Part shown: piece after piece, positions 11,083 to 20,576 of the stretch
How the letters are laid out: each line of letters begins with the position of its first letter
Numbering within the stretch: position 1 is the stretch's first letter
NCBI GenBank assembly: GCA_947627875.1
Contig: CANQXS010000003.1
Span: 82,227 to 146,226 of the forward strand
Source of the DNA: an uncultured Clostridia bacterium
GTDB lineage: Bacteria > Bacillota > Clostridia > Oscillospirales > Ruminococcaceae
Direction of reading: 5' to 3'
DNA length: 64,000 nucleotides
Program-made: the position numbers and the translations under genes
Notes under the pieces: model-generated
What the model was told of the DNA's origin: nothing
The model's database searches: none
Seen by the model: the letters and a program-made list of their open reading frames with translations, nothing else

Positions 11083-11421
11083 ATGAACATTCAGATCTAC
11101 GCAAGAAGCAAATGCTTCGATTCAAAAAAGGCGGAGCGCTGGTTTAAGGAGCGCAGGATAAAATATCAGCTCATCGACCTCGACAGAACGGGTCTGAGCC
11201 CGCGCGAGCTCGAGAGCGTTGTTTCGGCGGTCGGGCTCGAAAATATCGTCGACGAAAAATCGAAGTCGCCCGACGCCGCCGCGATGAAATACCTTTCGAG
11301 CCGCGAGCAGAGGCTCGAAAAGCTCCTTGACGACCCGAGGCTTTTAAAGAGCCCGATAGTCCGCAACGGCAGGCAGGCGACGGTCGGTTACCGCCCCGAG
11401 GTCTGGGAAGAATGGAAATAA
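11083..11421 (+). CDS. ArsC/Spx-family thioredoxin-fold protein
   Basis: MNIQIYARSKCFDSKKAERWFKERRIKYQLIDL...RLLKSPIVRNGRQATVGYRPEVWEEWK. Confidence 0.88.
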   Translation: MNIQIYARSKCFDSKKAERWFKERRIKYQLIDLDRTGLSPRELESVVSAVGLENIVDEKSKSPDAAAMKYLSSREQRLEKLLDDPRLLKSPIVRNGRQATVGYRPEVWEEWK

Positions 11422-11452
11422 AAAGCAGGAGGGAAGAAATCCCTCCTGTTTA
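11422..11452. terminator. Terminator between arsC-like gene and sigma-like remnant
   Basis: aaaagcaggaggga-agaaa-tccctcctgttt. Confidence 0.75.
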
Positions 11453-11457
11453 TGTAT

Positions 11458-11693
11458 TCAGGCGTTTTTTACTCCGAAAATGCAGAGCGGGGTCATTTTG
11501 TCGGGCAGCTTCAGCAAGCCGTCGGCGAGCATCTGCTCCATAGTTATCGCGCCGACGTCGAGCCGAGCGCCTCGCAGACTATCTCGGAAGCCAGGTCCTC
11601 CGCCTTGTCCTGCTCGTATAGCCGCGATGCGGCATAGGCATAGACCGAGGCTAAATTTTCCGAAATAAGTCGGGCAGCCGTTTTTGTATCCAT
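11458..11693 (-). pseudogene. Truncated/frameshifted sigma-factor-like remnant
   Basis: Minus strand from ATG 11693: MDTKTAARLISENLASVYAYAASRLYEQDKAEDLASEIVCEALGSTSAR* (stop 11544-11546); in another frame downstream ...ITMEQMLADGLLKLPDKMTPLCIFGVKNA* ending 11458. Confidence 0.5.
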
Positions 11694-11980
11694 TTTTACG
11701 TCCCCTTTGAAAGCTTTCGCGGATATAGTATAAAAAAGAAGCAGCCGGTTAGGATTTACGAAAGAATTATACCGAATTTTCCGAAAATGTCAAACCGCGG
11801 CTTCAAATTGTCCTCTTAACCTGTCATAAATTTAACATATCCTCATTCACGTGAAAATCTTTCTGAATGTTGTGTGAAAATTTCGGTTTTGCGATTGACA
11901 AAAGCCCGCCGCGCTGATATAATAGCCGCGGGCGAAAAGCCTTTAAACAAATATATGACATTATACGGGAGGAAATAAAT

Positions 11981-13138
11981 ATGCCGAAGAATCTCGGACT
12001 CACCCCGCCTATGGGCTGGAATTCCTGGAACACATTCAGCTGGAAAATTGACGAAAACCTCATTAAGGGCGCCGCCGACGCTATGGTCGAGAGCGGTCTT
12101 AAAGACGCCGGCTATGAATACGTCGTCATAGACGACTGCTGGAGCCTTAGGGAGCGCGACAAGGACGGCAACATCGTACCCGACCCCGAAAAATTCCCGA
12201 ACGGAATGAAAGCCGTCGCGGATTACGTTCATTCAAAGGGGCTCAAGTTCGGGATATACTCCTGCGCGGGGACCCATACCTGCGCCAACTACCCCGGCTC
12301 TTTCGAGCACGAATATCAGGACGCCGCGCTCTTTGCCTCGTGGGGAGTAGACTTCCTGAAGTATGACTACTGCTACAAGCCCAAGACCGTTCCCGGCGAC
12401 CTTCTCTACCGCAGAATGGCTATGGCGCTTCGCAACTGCGGCAGGGATATCCTCTTCTCCGCCTGCAACTGGGGAGCCGACAACGTCCACGACTGGATAA
12501 GAAACACCGGCGCCCAGATGTTCCGCTCGACCGGCGACATTCAGGACAGCTGGAATTCTATAAAGAACCTCGCTCTCTCTCAGCTCGACAAGCAGAGCCA
12601 AGGGGGGACCTACTGCTGGAACGACATAGATATGCTCGTTGTCGGAATGAGCGGACACTCCGAAAACGGCTGGATATCCGGCAAGAACTTCGGCTGCACT
12701 TATGAGGAGTATAAGACTCACTTCTCGCTCTGGGCGATAATGAACTCCCCGCTGATGATAGGCTGCGACATAAGGAATATGTCGGAGGAGACGAAGAATA
12801 TCCTGCTCAATAAGGACGTCATCGCGATAAATCAGGACCCCGAGGGCAGGGGAGTATACGAGATCGACCACTGGTGCAACCAGAGCTGCAAGGGGCTCGT
12901 TAAGCCGCTCGAAAACGGCGACTACGCTATATGCCTCGTAAACTTCGCCGACGGCGAACACCCTGCCGAAATTTCCTTCAACTTCTGGGATATGGGGCTC
13001 ACCTACAACTCCGGCTTTGCCCTTGAATTCTACGACTGCTGGGAGCACAAGACGGTCGGCACCTTCCGCGAGAGGTTCTCGGCGCATATCATGCCCCACT
13101 CCTGCCGCCTCTACAGAGTAAAGCTCGTCAAGATATGA
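11981..13138 (+). CDS. Alpha-galactosidase, GH27 family
   Basis: LGLTPPMGWNSWNTFSWKIDENLIKGAADAMVESGLKDAGYEYVVIDDCW; FLKYDYC catalytic Asp. Confidence 0.95.
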   Translation: MPKNLGLTPPMGWNSWNTFSWKIDENLIKGAADAMVESGLKDAGYEYVVIDDCWSLRERDKDGNIVPDPEKFPNGMKAVADYVHSKGLKFGIYSCAGTHTCANYPGSFEHEYQDAALFASWGVDFLKYDYCYKPKTVPGDLLYRRMAMALRNCGRDILFSACNWGADNVHDWIRNTGAQMFRSTGDIQDSWNSIKNLALSQLDKQSQGGTYCWNDIDMLVVGMSGHSENGWISGKNFGCTYEEYKTHFSLWAIMNSPLMIGCDIRNMSEETKNILLNKDVIAINQDPEGRGVYEIDHWCNQSCKGLVKPLENGDYAICLVNFADGEHPAEISFNFWDMGLTYNSGFALEFYDCWEHKTVGTFRERFSAHIMPHSCRLYRVKLVKI

Positions 13139-13341
13139 GCCCGAATTTCGAGACCTGCAAGCAGTGCGGGGCAAAGCTTATGTCGGACGATATAGCGATC
13201 TATAAAAAAATGGTCCTTCGCACCGCCGAGGAATTTCTCTGTATCGACTGCCTTGCGAAGTATTTCAACGTGAGCCGCGAGGCTATCGAGGAGAAGATAC
13301 GCTTTTTCCGCGAGAGCGGGAACTGCACGCTTTTCAGATGA
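13135..13341 (+). CDS. Small CxxC...CxxC zinc-ribbon-like protein
   Basis: MSPNFETCKQCGAKLMSDDIAIYKKMVLRTAEEFLCIDCLAKYFNVSREAIEEKIRFFRESGNCTLFR; ATGA overlap with upstream gene. Confidence 0.7.
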   Translation: MSPNFETCKQCGAKLMSDDIAIYKKMVLRTAEEFLCIDCLAKYFNVSREAIEEKIRFFRESGNCTLFR

Positions 13342-13382
13342 AAAACAGCCGCCCTATACAGAATAGGACGGCTTGTTATTTT
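13341..13382 (+). terminator. Terminator
   Basis: aaaacagccgccctatacagaataggacggcttgttatttt. Confidence 0.65.
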
Positions 13383-13533
13383 AAGCAAAAATTGCTCCCG
13401 ATTTTTAGTAATCTTTCACATAGTCATCACACAGTAAATATTGAAAACAGCAACAGCAAGTGATATAATAACTACGCGAAATTTATATCCGAAAGAAGAA
13501 AACGGCATTTCGGTAATATCGGGAGGAAAGATA

Positions 13534-16479
13534 ATGCTGAAGCTCGAAAACATAATCAAGGATTACGACGCGGGAGGGGAGAGCGTCCGCGCGCTCAACG
13601 GCATTTCGATAGAATTCAGAAAGAGCGAATTCGTCGCGGTCCTGGGGCAGTCGGGCTGCGGAAAGACCACGCTGCTCAACATAATAGGAGGCCTCGACCA
13701 ATATACCTCCGGCGATTTGCAGATCAACCATAAGTCCACGAAAAAATTCAAGGATTCCGACTGGGACACCTACCGCAACCATTCGATAGGCTTCGTTTTC
13801 CAGAGCTATAACCTCATTCCGCACCAGACCGTGCTTTCAAACGTCGAGCTCGCGCTCACTCTTTCCGGCGTGGGCAAGGCGGAGCGCAGGCGCAGAGCGA
13901 AGGAGGCCCTTGAAAAGGTCGGGCTGGGGGACCAGCTCAAAAAGAAGCCGAATCAGATGTCGGGCGGGCAGATGCAGAGGGTAGCCATCGCGAGAGCTCT
14001 CGTGAACGACCCCGAGATACTCCTTGCCGACGAGCCGACCGGCGCTCTCGATTCTCAGACGAGCGTTCAGATAATGGATATCCTTAAGGAAATATCGAAG
14101 GATAAGCTCATAATAATGGTCACCCATAACCCCGAGCTTGCAGATAAATACGCCTCCCGCACCGTAAGGCTGCTCGACGGCGAGATAATAAGCGACTCCG
14201 ACCCCTACGACGGCGCCGAAGAGGCCTCGGAGCACCAGAGCGAGGTTAGAAGCGTGAAAAAAGGTCAGAAGACCTCGATGTCGTTCTTCACAGCGCTTTC
14301 CCTTTCGCTCAACAACCTTATGACCAAAAAGACGAGGACCATTCTCACAAGCTTTGCGGGCTCTATCGGCATAATCGGCATCGCGCTGATACTGTCGGTT
14401 TCGACCGGCGTTCAGACCTATATCGACCGCGTTCAGGAGGACACCCTTTCGAGCTATCCGATAACGATAAACGCCCAGGAAGTCGATATGACCCAGCTTA
14501 TGACTTCGCTCAGAGACACCGCCAACGGCAGCTCGGAGTCGGGGCACGAGCTCGACGCCGTTTACGAGAGCAAGATAATGTATGAGATGATGAACTCCTT
14601 AAACTCGATGGAGGCTCAGGAAAACAACCTCGTAAAATTCAAGGAATTTATCGAGAACGGCGACGAAATAAAGCAGTATTCCTCGGCGATAAGCTATGTT
14701 TACGACACCGATATGAACGTCTACACCAAAGACCCCGACGGAAAGATCGTTAAATCCGACATTCTCGAGCTTATGAGCAGTATGTACTCGATGATGGGCT
14801 TTGAGACCTCGAGCTCGACTCTCTCCAACTTTATGCAGATAAACGCCTGGCAGGAGATGCTCGCGGGAATGGACGGCGAGCTCGTCAACGACCTGCTCAA
14901 AGAGCAGAACGACCTCGTCGCTGGGCGCTGGCCCGAGAATTATGACGAGGTGGTAGTCGTCGTGAGCGACAAGAACGAGCTAAGCGATATGATGCTCTAC
15001 GCCCTCGGGCTTAAGACCCTCGACGACATTCAGGACGCTCTCAAGAGCGCCGCGAATCAGGAGCAGATAGACACCTCTGAATTCGGAAGCTGGAGTTATG
15101 ACGACATTTTGGGGCTCGACTTCCGCGTTATCCTCGACTGCGACAAATATCAGCGCTCTGGCGACGGCTACGTCGACCTCAGCACCACCGACACCGGACT
15201 ACAGCTCCTCTACGACTCCGACAACGCGATACGCCTTAAAGTTGTAGGAATAGTCCGCCCGAGCAAGGACGCCGTCGCCTCCTTCCTCACCGGAGCGGTG
15301 TGCTATCCCGCCGCGCTCACGGATTACATCATCGAGCGGACCAATTCGAGCGACATCGTTAAGGCTCAGCTCAGCGATCCCGAGACCGACGCCATAAGCG
15401 GGCTGAAATTCAAGGTCGACGGCGAAGAGCCCTCGGAAGAGGAGATAAAGACCGCCGTTGACGGCTGGGTATCGGGGCTTAGCAACACCGAAAAATCCGC
15501 GCTCTATACCGAGCTCGCGTCTATCCCGACCGAGGAATACCTCGCTTCGGCGATAGGGCAGTACCGCGCTGCTATGGACGACGCGGCAATAGACAATATG
15601 CTGATGCAGGCGTTCGTCTCGCAGACTCAGATGGACGAGGAATCGGTTCTTGCCTACATTCAGAATATGGACGCTGAAACCAAAGAAGGCTATCTGAATC
15701 AGATACTCGCCGCAACAATTACTCAGCAGTATGCCGAACAGATACAGGCTCAGCTCGGAGCGCTTACGGCAGACGACACCGCCGCGATGTTCGACGCCTC
15801 CGAGATAACTCCCGAGCAGTATGCCTATATTTACGACAACCGCCTGCCCTCGACCCGCTCTGATTCGACCTACGAGCAGAATCTCAGGCTCCTCGGTCAG
15901 GTAGACCTCGATTCCCCGCGCTCGATATACATTTACGCCTCTACCTTTGAAAACAAAGACTTCATCTCCGACGCCATAGCCGCCTATAACGACGCCGGCG
16001 ACGAGGCGGACAACATCGTTTATACCGATTACGTTGCCCTTCTGATGTCGTCGGTAACAACGATAATCAGCGCGATATCCTATGTTCTTATAGCCTTCGT
16101 TGCGATTTCGCTTGTCGTAAGCTCGATAATGATAGGAATAATCACCTATATCTCCGTCCTCGAGAGGACCAAGGAGATAGGTATCCTTCGCTCGGTAGGC
16201 GCCTCGAAGAAGGACATTTCGAGGGTGTTCAACGCCGAAACGCTTATCGTCGGCTTCGTTGCCGGAGCCCTCGGAATAGGGATAACGCTGCTGCTTATCC
16301 TGCCTATAAACCTTGTTCTGCACCACCTCACCGGAATCGACAACCTCTCGGCGGTGCTGCCGGTCGCAGGTGCAGCGATACTCGTTATTATAAGCATGGC
16401 TTTAACTCTGATAGCGGGGCTCATTCCCTCGGGCATCGCCGCGAAGAAAGACCCTGTTGTTGCGCTGAGAACGGAATAA
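13534..16479 (+). CDS. ABC transporter, fused ATP-binding and MacB/FtsX-type permease
   Basis: Walker A GQSGCGKTTLL, signature MSGGQMQRVAIARAL, Walker B ILLADEPTGALD; C-terminal FtsX-like permease (ISVLERTKEIGILRSVGASKKDISRVFNAE). Confidence 0.94.
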   Translation: MLKLENIIKDYDAGGESVRALNGISIEFRKSEFVAVLGQSGCGKTTLLNIIGGLDQYTSGDLQINHKSTKKFKDSDWDTYRNHSIGFVFQSYNLIPHQTVLSNVELALTLSGVGKAERRRRAKEALEKVGLGDQLKKKPNQMSGGQMQRVAIARALVNDPEILLADEPTGALDSQTSVQIMDILKEISKDKLIIMVTHNPELADKYASRTVRLLDGEIISDSDPYDGAEEASEHQSEVRSVKKGQKTSMSFFTALSLSLNNLMTKKTRTILTSFAGSIGIIGIALILSVSTGVQTYIDRVQEDTLSSYPITINAQEVDMTQLMTSLRDTANGSSESGHELDAVYESKIMYEMMNSLNSMEAQENNLVKFKEFIENGDEIKQYSSAISYVYDTDMNVYTKDPDGKIVKSDILELMSSMYSMMGFETSSSTLSNFMQINAWQEMLAGMDGELVNDLLKEQNDLVAGRWPENYDEVVVVVSDKNELSDMMLYALGLKTLDDIQDALKSAANQEQIDTSEFGSWSYDDILGLDFRVILDCDKYQRSGDGYVDLSTTDTGLQLLYDSDNAIRLKVVGIVRPSKDAVASFLTGAVCYPAALTDYIIERTNSSDIVKAQLSDPETDAISGLKFKVDGEEPSEEEIKTAVDGWVSGLSNTEKSALYTELASIPTEEYLASAIGQYRAAMDDAAIDNMLMQAFVSQTQMDEESVLAYIQNMDAETKEGYLNQILAATITQQYAEQIQAQLGALTADDTAAMFDASEITPEQYAYIYDNRLPSTRSDSTYEQNLRLLGQVDLDSPRSIYIYASTFENKDFISDAIAAYNDAGDEADNIVYTDYVALLMSSVTTIISAISYVLIAFVAISLVVSSIMIGIITYISVLERTKEIGILRSVGASKKDISRVFNAETLIVGFVAGALGIGITLLLILPINLVLHHLTGIDNLSAVLPVAGAAILVIISMALTLIAGLIPSGIAAKKDPVVALRTE

Positions 16480-16508
16480 AATTTTTCAAAAAAATCCGCG
16501 GCGGGGTA

Positions 16509-16537
16509 TTGACAACTCCGCCGCGTTGTGTTATACT
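16509..16537 (+). promoter_or_regulatory. Sigma-A-type promoter of sdpR-like operon
   Basis: TTGACA (16509-16514), 17-nt spacer, TATACT (16532-16537). Confidence 0.75.
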
Positions 16538-16538
16538 A

Positions 16539-16567
16539 CATTTAACATTTAGGCTAAATGTTAAATG
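16539..16567. promoter_or_regulatory. Perfect 29-bp palindromic operator, candidate SdpR/ArsR-family site
   Basis: CATTTAACATTTAG-G-CTAAATGTTAAATG immediately after the -10 box and upstream of the ArsR-like gene. Confidence 0.75.
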
Positions 16568-16589
16568 ATGACCCGAAAGGAGCGACCCG

Positions 16590-16862
16590 ATGGGACTTCA
16601 GGCGACGCTTCGCGCCCTTGCCGATCCTACAAGGCGCGAGATACTCAACATTTTAAAGAGCGGACCTCTTTCTGCGGGGGAGATATGCGAGAGGTTCGAC
16701 ATTACCGGCGCGGCGATCTCGCGGCATTTATCGGTACTCAGGGAAGCCGATCTTATACGCGACCGCCGCGAGGGAAAATTCATCTATTACGAGCTCAACG
16801 CCTCGGTGCTTGAGGAAATAATTCTCTGGATAAAGGATTTAGGAGGTAACGAAAATGATTAA
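16590..16862 (+). CDS. ArsR/SdpR family autorepressor
   Basis: MGLQATLRALADPTRREILNILKSGPLSAGEICERFDITGAAISRHLSVLREADLIRDRREGKFIYYELN. Confidence 0.92.
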   Translation: MGLQATLRALADPTRREILNILKSGPLSAGEICERFDITGAAISRHLSVLREADLIRDRREGKFIYYELNASVLEEIILWIKDLGGNEND

Positions 16863-17514
16863 AAAATATCTGCCCGCTATAATAATAACCGCTCTGCTGA
16901 CGGTTCTGCCGATAGTCTTAGGCTTGATACTCTGGGGCAGACTGCCCGACCCTATGCCCACCCACTTCAACGCTTCGGGCGAGGCTGACGGCTTTATGTC
17001 AAAGGCGGCTGCCGTTTTCGCGCTGCCGGCGTCGATGCTTTTGGTGCATATCGTATGCACGGTGACGACGTTTATAGACCCCAAGCGCCGCAATATCGAC
17101 GGCAAGCCGATTTTTATGGTGCTGTGGATATGCCCCGTTATGTCGATACTCGTAAGCGGCTTTATGTATGCCTACGCCCTCGGAATGAATGTGAACATAA
17201 CTACCGGCATGTTCATCGCCATAGGCATACTGTTTATCATTCTCGGAAACTACCTCCCGAAGTGCGGTCAGAACTATTCGATAGGTATAAAAGTCCCGTG
17301 GGCTTTAAACGACGAAGCCAACTGGCAGGCGACCCACCGCTTCGGCGGGAAGGTTTTCGTTGCCGCGGGAGTGGTCACGGTTATCCTTGCGTTCTTTGTG
17401 ACTGCCTCGCCGGTGCTGTTCTGGGTATATTTCGCGGTGGATATGATCGCCTGCGCGATTCCGGCGGTGTATTCCTATGTCTATTATCTCAGGCACGGGA
17501 AGAAGGAGGACTAA
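16855..17514 (+). CDS. SdpI family membrane protein (DUF1648 plus SdpI domain)
   Basis: GRLPDPMPTHFNASGEADGFMSK; GNYLPKCGQNYSIGIKVPWALNDEANWQATHRFGGKVF. Confidence 0.92.
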   Translation: MIKKYLPAIIITALLTVLPIVLGLILWGRLPDPMPTHFNASGEADGFMSKAAAVFALPASMLLVHIVCTVTTFIDPKRRNIDGKPIFMVLWICPVMSILVSGFMYAYALGMNVNITTGMFIAIGILFIILGNYLPKCGQNYSIGIKVPWALNDEANWQATHRFGGKVFVAAGVVTVILAFFVTASPVLFWVYFAVDMIACAIPAVYSYVYYLRHGKKED

Positions 17515-18312
17515 ATGTTTTCTTCCTCGACGATAATTTTTTTGGCTGCGACGGGTCTGCTTTCCGTCGCGATACCCGTTATCTGCGCGATTATGTTCAA
17601 ATCAAGGGTTAAAACCGCGCCCGTTTCGGCGCTTTTTATCGGCGCGGCGGCGTTCTTTGTCTTCGCGCTTGTGCTTGAACAGCTTCTTCACGCCGTGATG
17701 ATACCGCTCGTCTCAAAAAGCGATATCGCATTTGTGATCTACGGAGCACTCGCTGCCGGAATTTTCGAGGAGACCGGCAGATTTGCTGCCTTTAAGACGC
17801 TTTTAAAAAAGCAAAACCGCCCCGAGTCTGCGGTTATGTACGGAATCGGTCACGGCGGCTGCGAGGCTGTTATGATTTTGGGAATGTCGGCGCTTTCCGG
17901 AGCAGTAATAGCGATAACGGTAAATTCTGTCGGAATCGACGAAATGATAAAGCTTGCCTCTGCGGGCAGACCGGAGCTCGAAGAGACCGCAAGGCTTCAA
18001 ATCGAGGCTTATGCCGGCTTCGGGCTCTCGAATATGTTGCTTTCGCTTTACGAGCGGGCGATGACGACAGCGCTTCATATTTCTCTGTCGGTGCTCGTTT
18101 TCGAGGGCGCAAAAACAAAGGGAAGGGCGTGGCTCTATCCTGTCTGCGTGCTTGTACATGCCGTCTGCGACGTTCCCTCCGCAATGTATCAGCGCGGGCT
18201 TTTGGGTCTCGCGGCGGTATATGCAATAACAACCGCACTGACTGCGGCTGTTGCCGTTTTCGCCGTAAGGTCGTTTAAAAGGCAACCCCGAGCCTTGGCG
18301 GCAGCCGAATAA
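17515..18312 (+). CDS. YhfC family intramembrane metalloprotease-like protein
   Basis: Polytopic; GIFEETGRFAAFKTLLKK, AVMYGIGHGGCEAVMIL, VHAVCDVPSAMYQ motifs. Confidence 0.85.
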   Translation: MFSSSTIIFLAATGLLSVAIPVICAIMFKSRVKTAPVSALFIGAAAFFVFALVLEQLLHAVMIPLVSKSDIAFVIYGALAAGIFEETGRFAAFKTLLKKQNRPESAVMYGIGHGGCEAVMILGMSALSGAVIAITVNSVGIDEMIKLASAGRPELEETARLQIEAYAGFGLSNMLLSLYERAMTTALHISLSVLVFEGAKTKGRAWLYPVCVLVHAVCDVPSAMYQRGLLGLAAVYAITTALTAAVAVFAVRSFKRQPRALAAAE

Positions 18313-18332
18313 ACCGCCCGGGCGAAATAAAG

Positions 18333-18362
18333 AATAAAAGCACCCTCATCGGGTGCTTTTTT
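18333..18362 (+). terminator. Terminator
   Basis: aaaagcaccc-tcatc-gggtgctttttt. Confidence 0.85.
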
Positions 18363-18388
18363 GTATGCCGAAAAATTTCCGAAAAGCT

Positions 18389-18441
18389 CTTGACAAGTAA
18401 ACTTGGCAGTGATATAATCATCTTGACAAGAAAACTTGGCA
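18389..18441 (+). promoter_or_regulatory. Promoter with two copies of a CTTGACAAGWAAACTTGGCA operator
   Basis: Copy 1 18389-18408 (includes -35 TTGACA 18390-18395), -10 TATAAT 18413-18418 (17-nt spacer), copy 2 18422-18441; copies differ at one base. Confidence 0.8.
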
Positions 18442-18459
18442 CAATACGGAGGTATCATT

Positions 18460-18786
18460 ATGGACAAAGAAGAAATTTTAGCGAAGAGCAGAGCCGAGAA
18501 CAAAAACAAAGACGTTTACTGGTACGAAATATCGAAGCTCTCGGGGTCGGTAACTACCACGGTAATGCTGGTTATTGCCGGAGTGTTTTTCGCCGTTCAG
18601 GCGATCACCGGCGGCGGGCTCAACTTCGGGCTGTGGGCGCTCGTTTTAAGTGCGGATATGGCGAACCACTGGTTCAAATACATAAAGCTCCGCCTCGGGG
18701 GAGAGCTCCTGGCGGCGCTGTGTTATACGCTGCTCGTATCCGTTATGTCGGGATACCATATCTACAGCCTGATAGCGGCTGCGTAG
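18460..18786 (+). CDS. Small membrane protein, DUF6442-like
   Basis: MDKEEILAKSRAENKNKDVYWYEISKLSGSVTTTVMLVIAGVFFAVQAITGGGLNFGLWALVLSADMANHWFKYIKL. Confidence 0.75.
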   Translation: MDKEEILAKSRAENKNKDVYWYEISKLSGSVTTTVMLVIAGVFFAVQAITGGGLNFGLWALVLSADMANHWFKYIKLRLGGELLAALCYTLLVSVMSGYHIYSLIAAA

Positions 18787-18790
18787 GGCG

Positions 18791-19006
18791 GTGGAACGTT
18801 TGGACGACAAGCTTATTCTGAAAAACCGCCTCAAAGAGGCTCGCGCCGAGTGTGGGCTTTCTCAGCAGCAACTTGCGAATATAGTCGGCGTATCGCGGAA
18901 CACTATAAGCTCGATAGAAACCGGGCAGTTCTGCCCGACCGCAAAGCTCGCGCTTATACTCTGCACCGCGCTCGACAGGAAGTTTGAAGACCTTTTCTAC
19001 TTCTGA
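18791..19006 (+). CDS. XRE family HTH regulator (GTG start or later TTG)
   Basis: NRLKEARAECGLSQQQLANIVGVSRNTISSIETGQFCPTAKLALILCTALDRKFEDLFYF. Confidence 0.88.
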   Translation: MERLDDKLILKNRLKEARAECGLSQQQLANIVGVSRNTISSIETGQFCPTAKLALILCTALDRKFEDLFYF

Positions 19007-19028
19007 GCGCCTTGCGCAGGCTCGGGGG

Positions 19029-19820
19029 CTATCTCTTTCGAAGGATATCGAGAGTATGGTGCGACGCGCCGACGAGGTCCTGCCGCTCGCAGGTCGCGAG
19101 GTGATATTCCACCCACTTTTCAAAGGTCTTCGCGTCCATAGCGTCGATGTACTCCCGCATATAATTTGTAGCGCCGTCCGTTGCCACGAGCTTTATCCGC
19201 TCCGCCGGAAGCTCCGCGTCGAGCTCGGCGATATCCTCGGTGCGGACAAGCTCGAATATCTCCTTCGGCTCGCTTACGCAGTGCCAGCCGTCGGTTATCA
19301 TTTTGAGGTCCATCACCTCGCGGAGTTTGTTCATACCGAAGACATACTGTATCACCGTCGGCTCGTTCATACAGTAGGCGACTAAGATATGCCCGTTCGG
19401 CTTTGTAACGCGAACCGCTTCGGAGAGGGCGCGAAGCTTTTCCTCTTTGGTGTATAGGTGATACATCGGTCCCAATACAAGGGTGAGCCCGAAATGATTG
19501 TCGGGAAGGGCGGAAAGGTCGAGGGCGTTGCCCTGTAAAACGGAGATTTTTTCACTGCCGTCGAGCTTTTTGCGTAGGATATCAAGGTTATGCTCTATCA
19601 GCTCTACTGCCGTAACGTCGCAGCCCTCTTTTGCGAGCGCGATGCTGTATCTGCCGGTGCCGGCGCCGATTTCAAGAATAGGTTCCGCAAGGTATTCGTG
19701 AATATACTTTTGGGTGGTGATATATTCTACCTGCCCGTGCTGAGAGAGCAGCCTGCCCTCCTCGTCGTAATTCCGGTAAAATTCTTCGAGATAGTTCATT
19801 GGCGGCTCCTTTTTACTCAC
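19029..19820 (-). CDS. Class I SAM-dependent methyltransferase
   Basis: PILEIGAGTGRYSIALAKEGCDVTAVELIEHNLDILRKKL; start may be MSKKEPP (19820) or MNYLEEF. Confidence 0.88.
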   Translation of the reverse strand: MSKKEPPMNYLEEFYRNYDEEGRLLSQHGQVEYITTQKYIHEYLAEPILEIGAGTGRYSIALAKEGCDVTAVELIEHNLDILRKKLDGSEKISVLQGNALDLSALPDNHFGLTLVLGPMYHLYTKEEKLRALSEAVRVTKPNGHILVAYCMNEPTVIQYVFGMNKLREVMDLKMITDGWHCVSEPKEIFELVRTEDIAELDAELPAERIKLVATDGATNYMREYIDAMDAKTFEKWVEYHLATCERQDLVGASHHTLDILRKR

Positions 19821-20576
19821 ATCGCTTCTTTCATCGACCTGACGTATTCCCCGACGTAGGGCGCGGCGTCTTTGCCGTATTTTTCGAGTATCTTTATTAT
19901 CGCCGAGCCGACTATGGCGCCGTCCGAGAGCGCCGACATCTTTGCCGCCTGCTCGGGGGTGGAAATTCCGAAGCCTACCGCGCAGGGAATATCGGTGTTT
20001 TCGCGGATGACCTTTACTATCGCGCCGATGTCGGTTTTAATTTCGCTTCGCATTCCGGTAACGCCGAGGCTCGAAACAACGTAGATAAAGCCTTCGGCTT
20101 CTTTGGCTATCATCGCTATGCGGTTCTCCGAGGTGGGAGCGATGAGCGGGATAAGCGCTATTCCGTATTTGCGGCAGGTGGGGAGGAATTCGTCGCGCTC
20201 CTCAAACGGAAGGTCGGGCAGTATCAGCCCGTCGATGCCTATTTCGCGGCAGGTCGAGATAAAGCGCTCCGAGCCGTAGCTGAACACTACGTTCGCGTAG
20301 GTCATAAACACCAGCGGGATCTTGACGTCGGCGCGAAGATCACGCACGAGGTCGAATATTTTGTCGGTAGTAACTCCGCCCGCAAGAGCGCGGATATTTG
20401 CGCCCTGAATTACCGGTCCTTCGGCGGTAGGGTCAGAAAAGGGAATGCCGAGCTCGATAAGGTCGGCGCCGTTTTTAACCGCCTCGCGGACGGTTTTTGC
20501 GGTGGTCTCAAGGTCGGGGTCGCCGCAGGTGATAAAGGGTATAAACGCCTTGCCGTTTTCAAATGCCGAACGTATC

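Noticed and set aside
12233-13174. 313-aa minus-strand ORF opposite the GH27 gene
   Set aside because: Antisense shadow ORF of a confident alpha-galactosidase; no family signature.
15199-16326. 375-aa minus-strand ORF opposite the ABC transporter permease
   Set aside because: Antisense shadow ORF, Tyr/Arg/Gly-rich with no domain resemblance.
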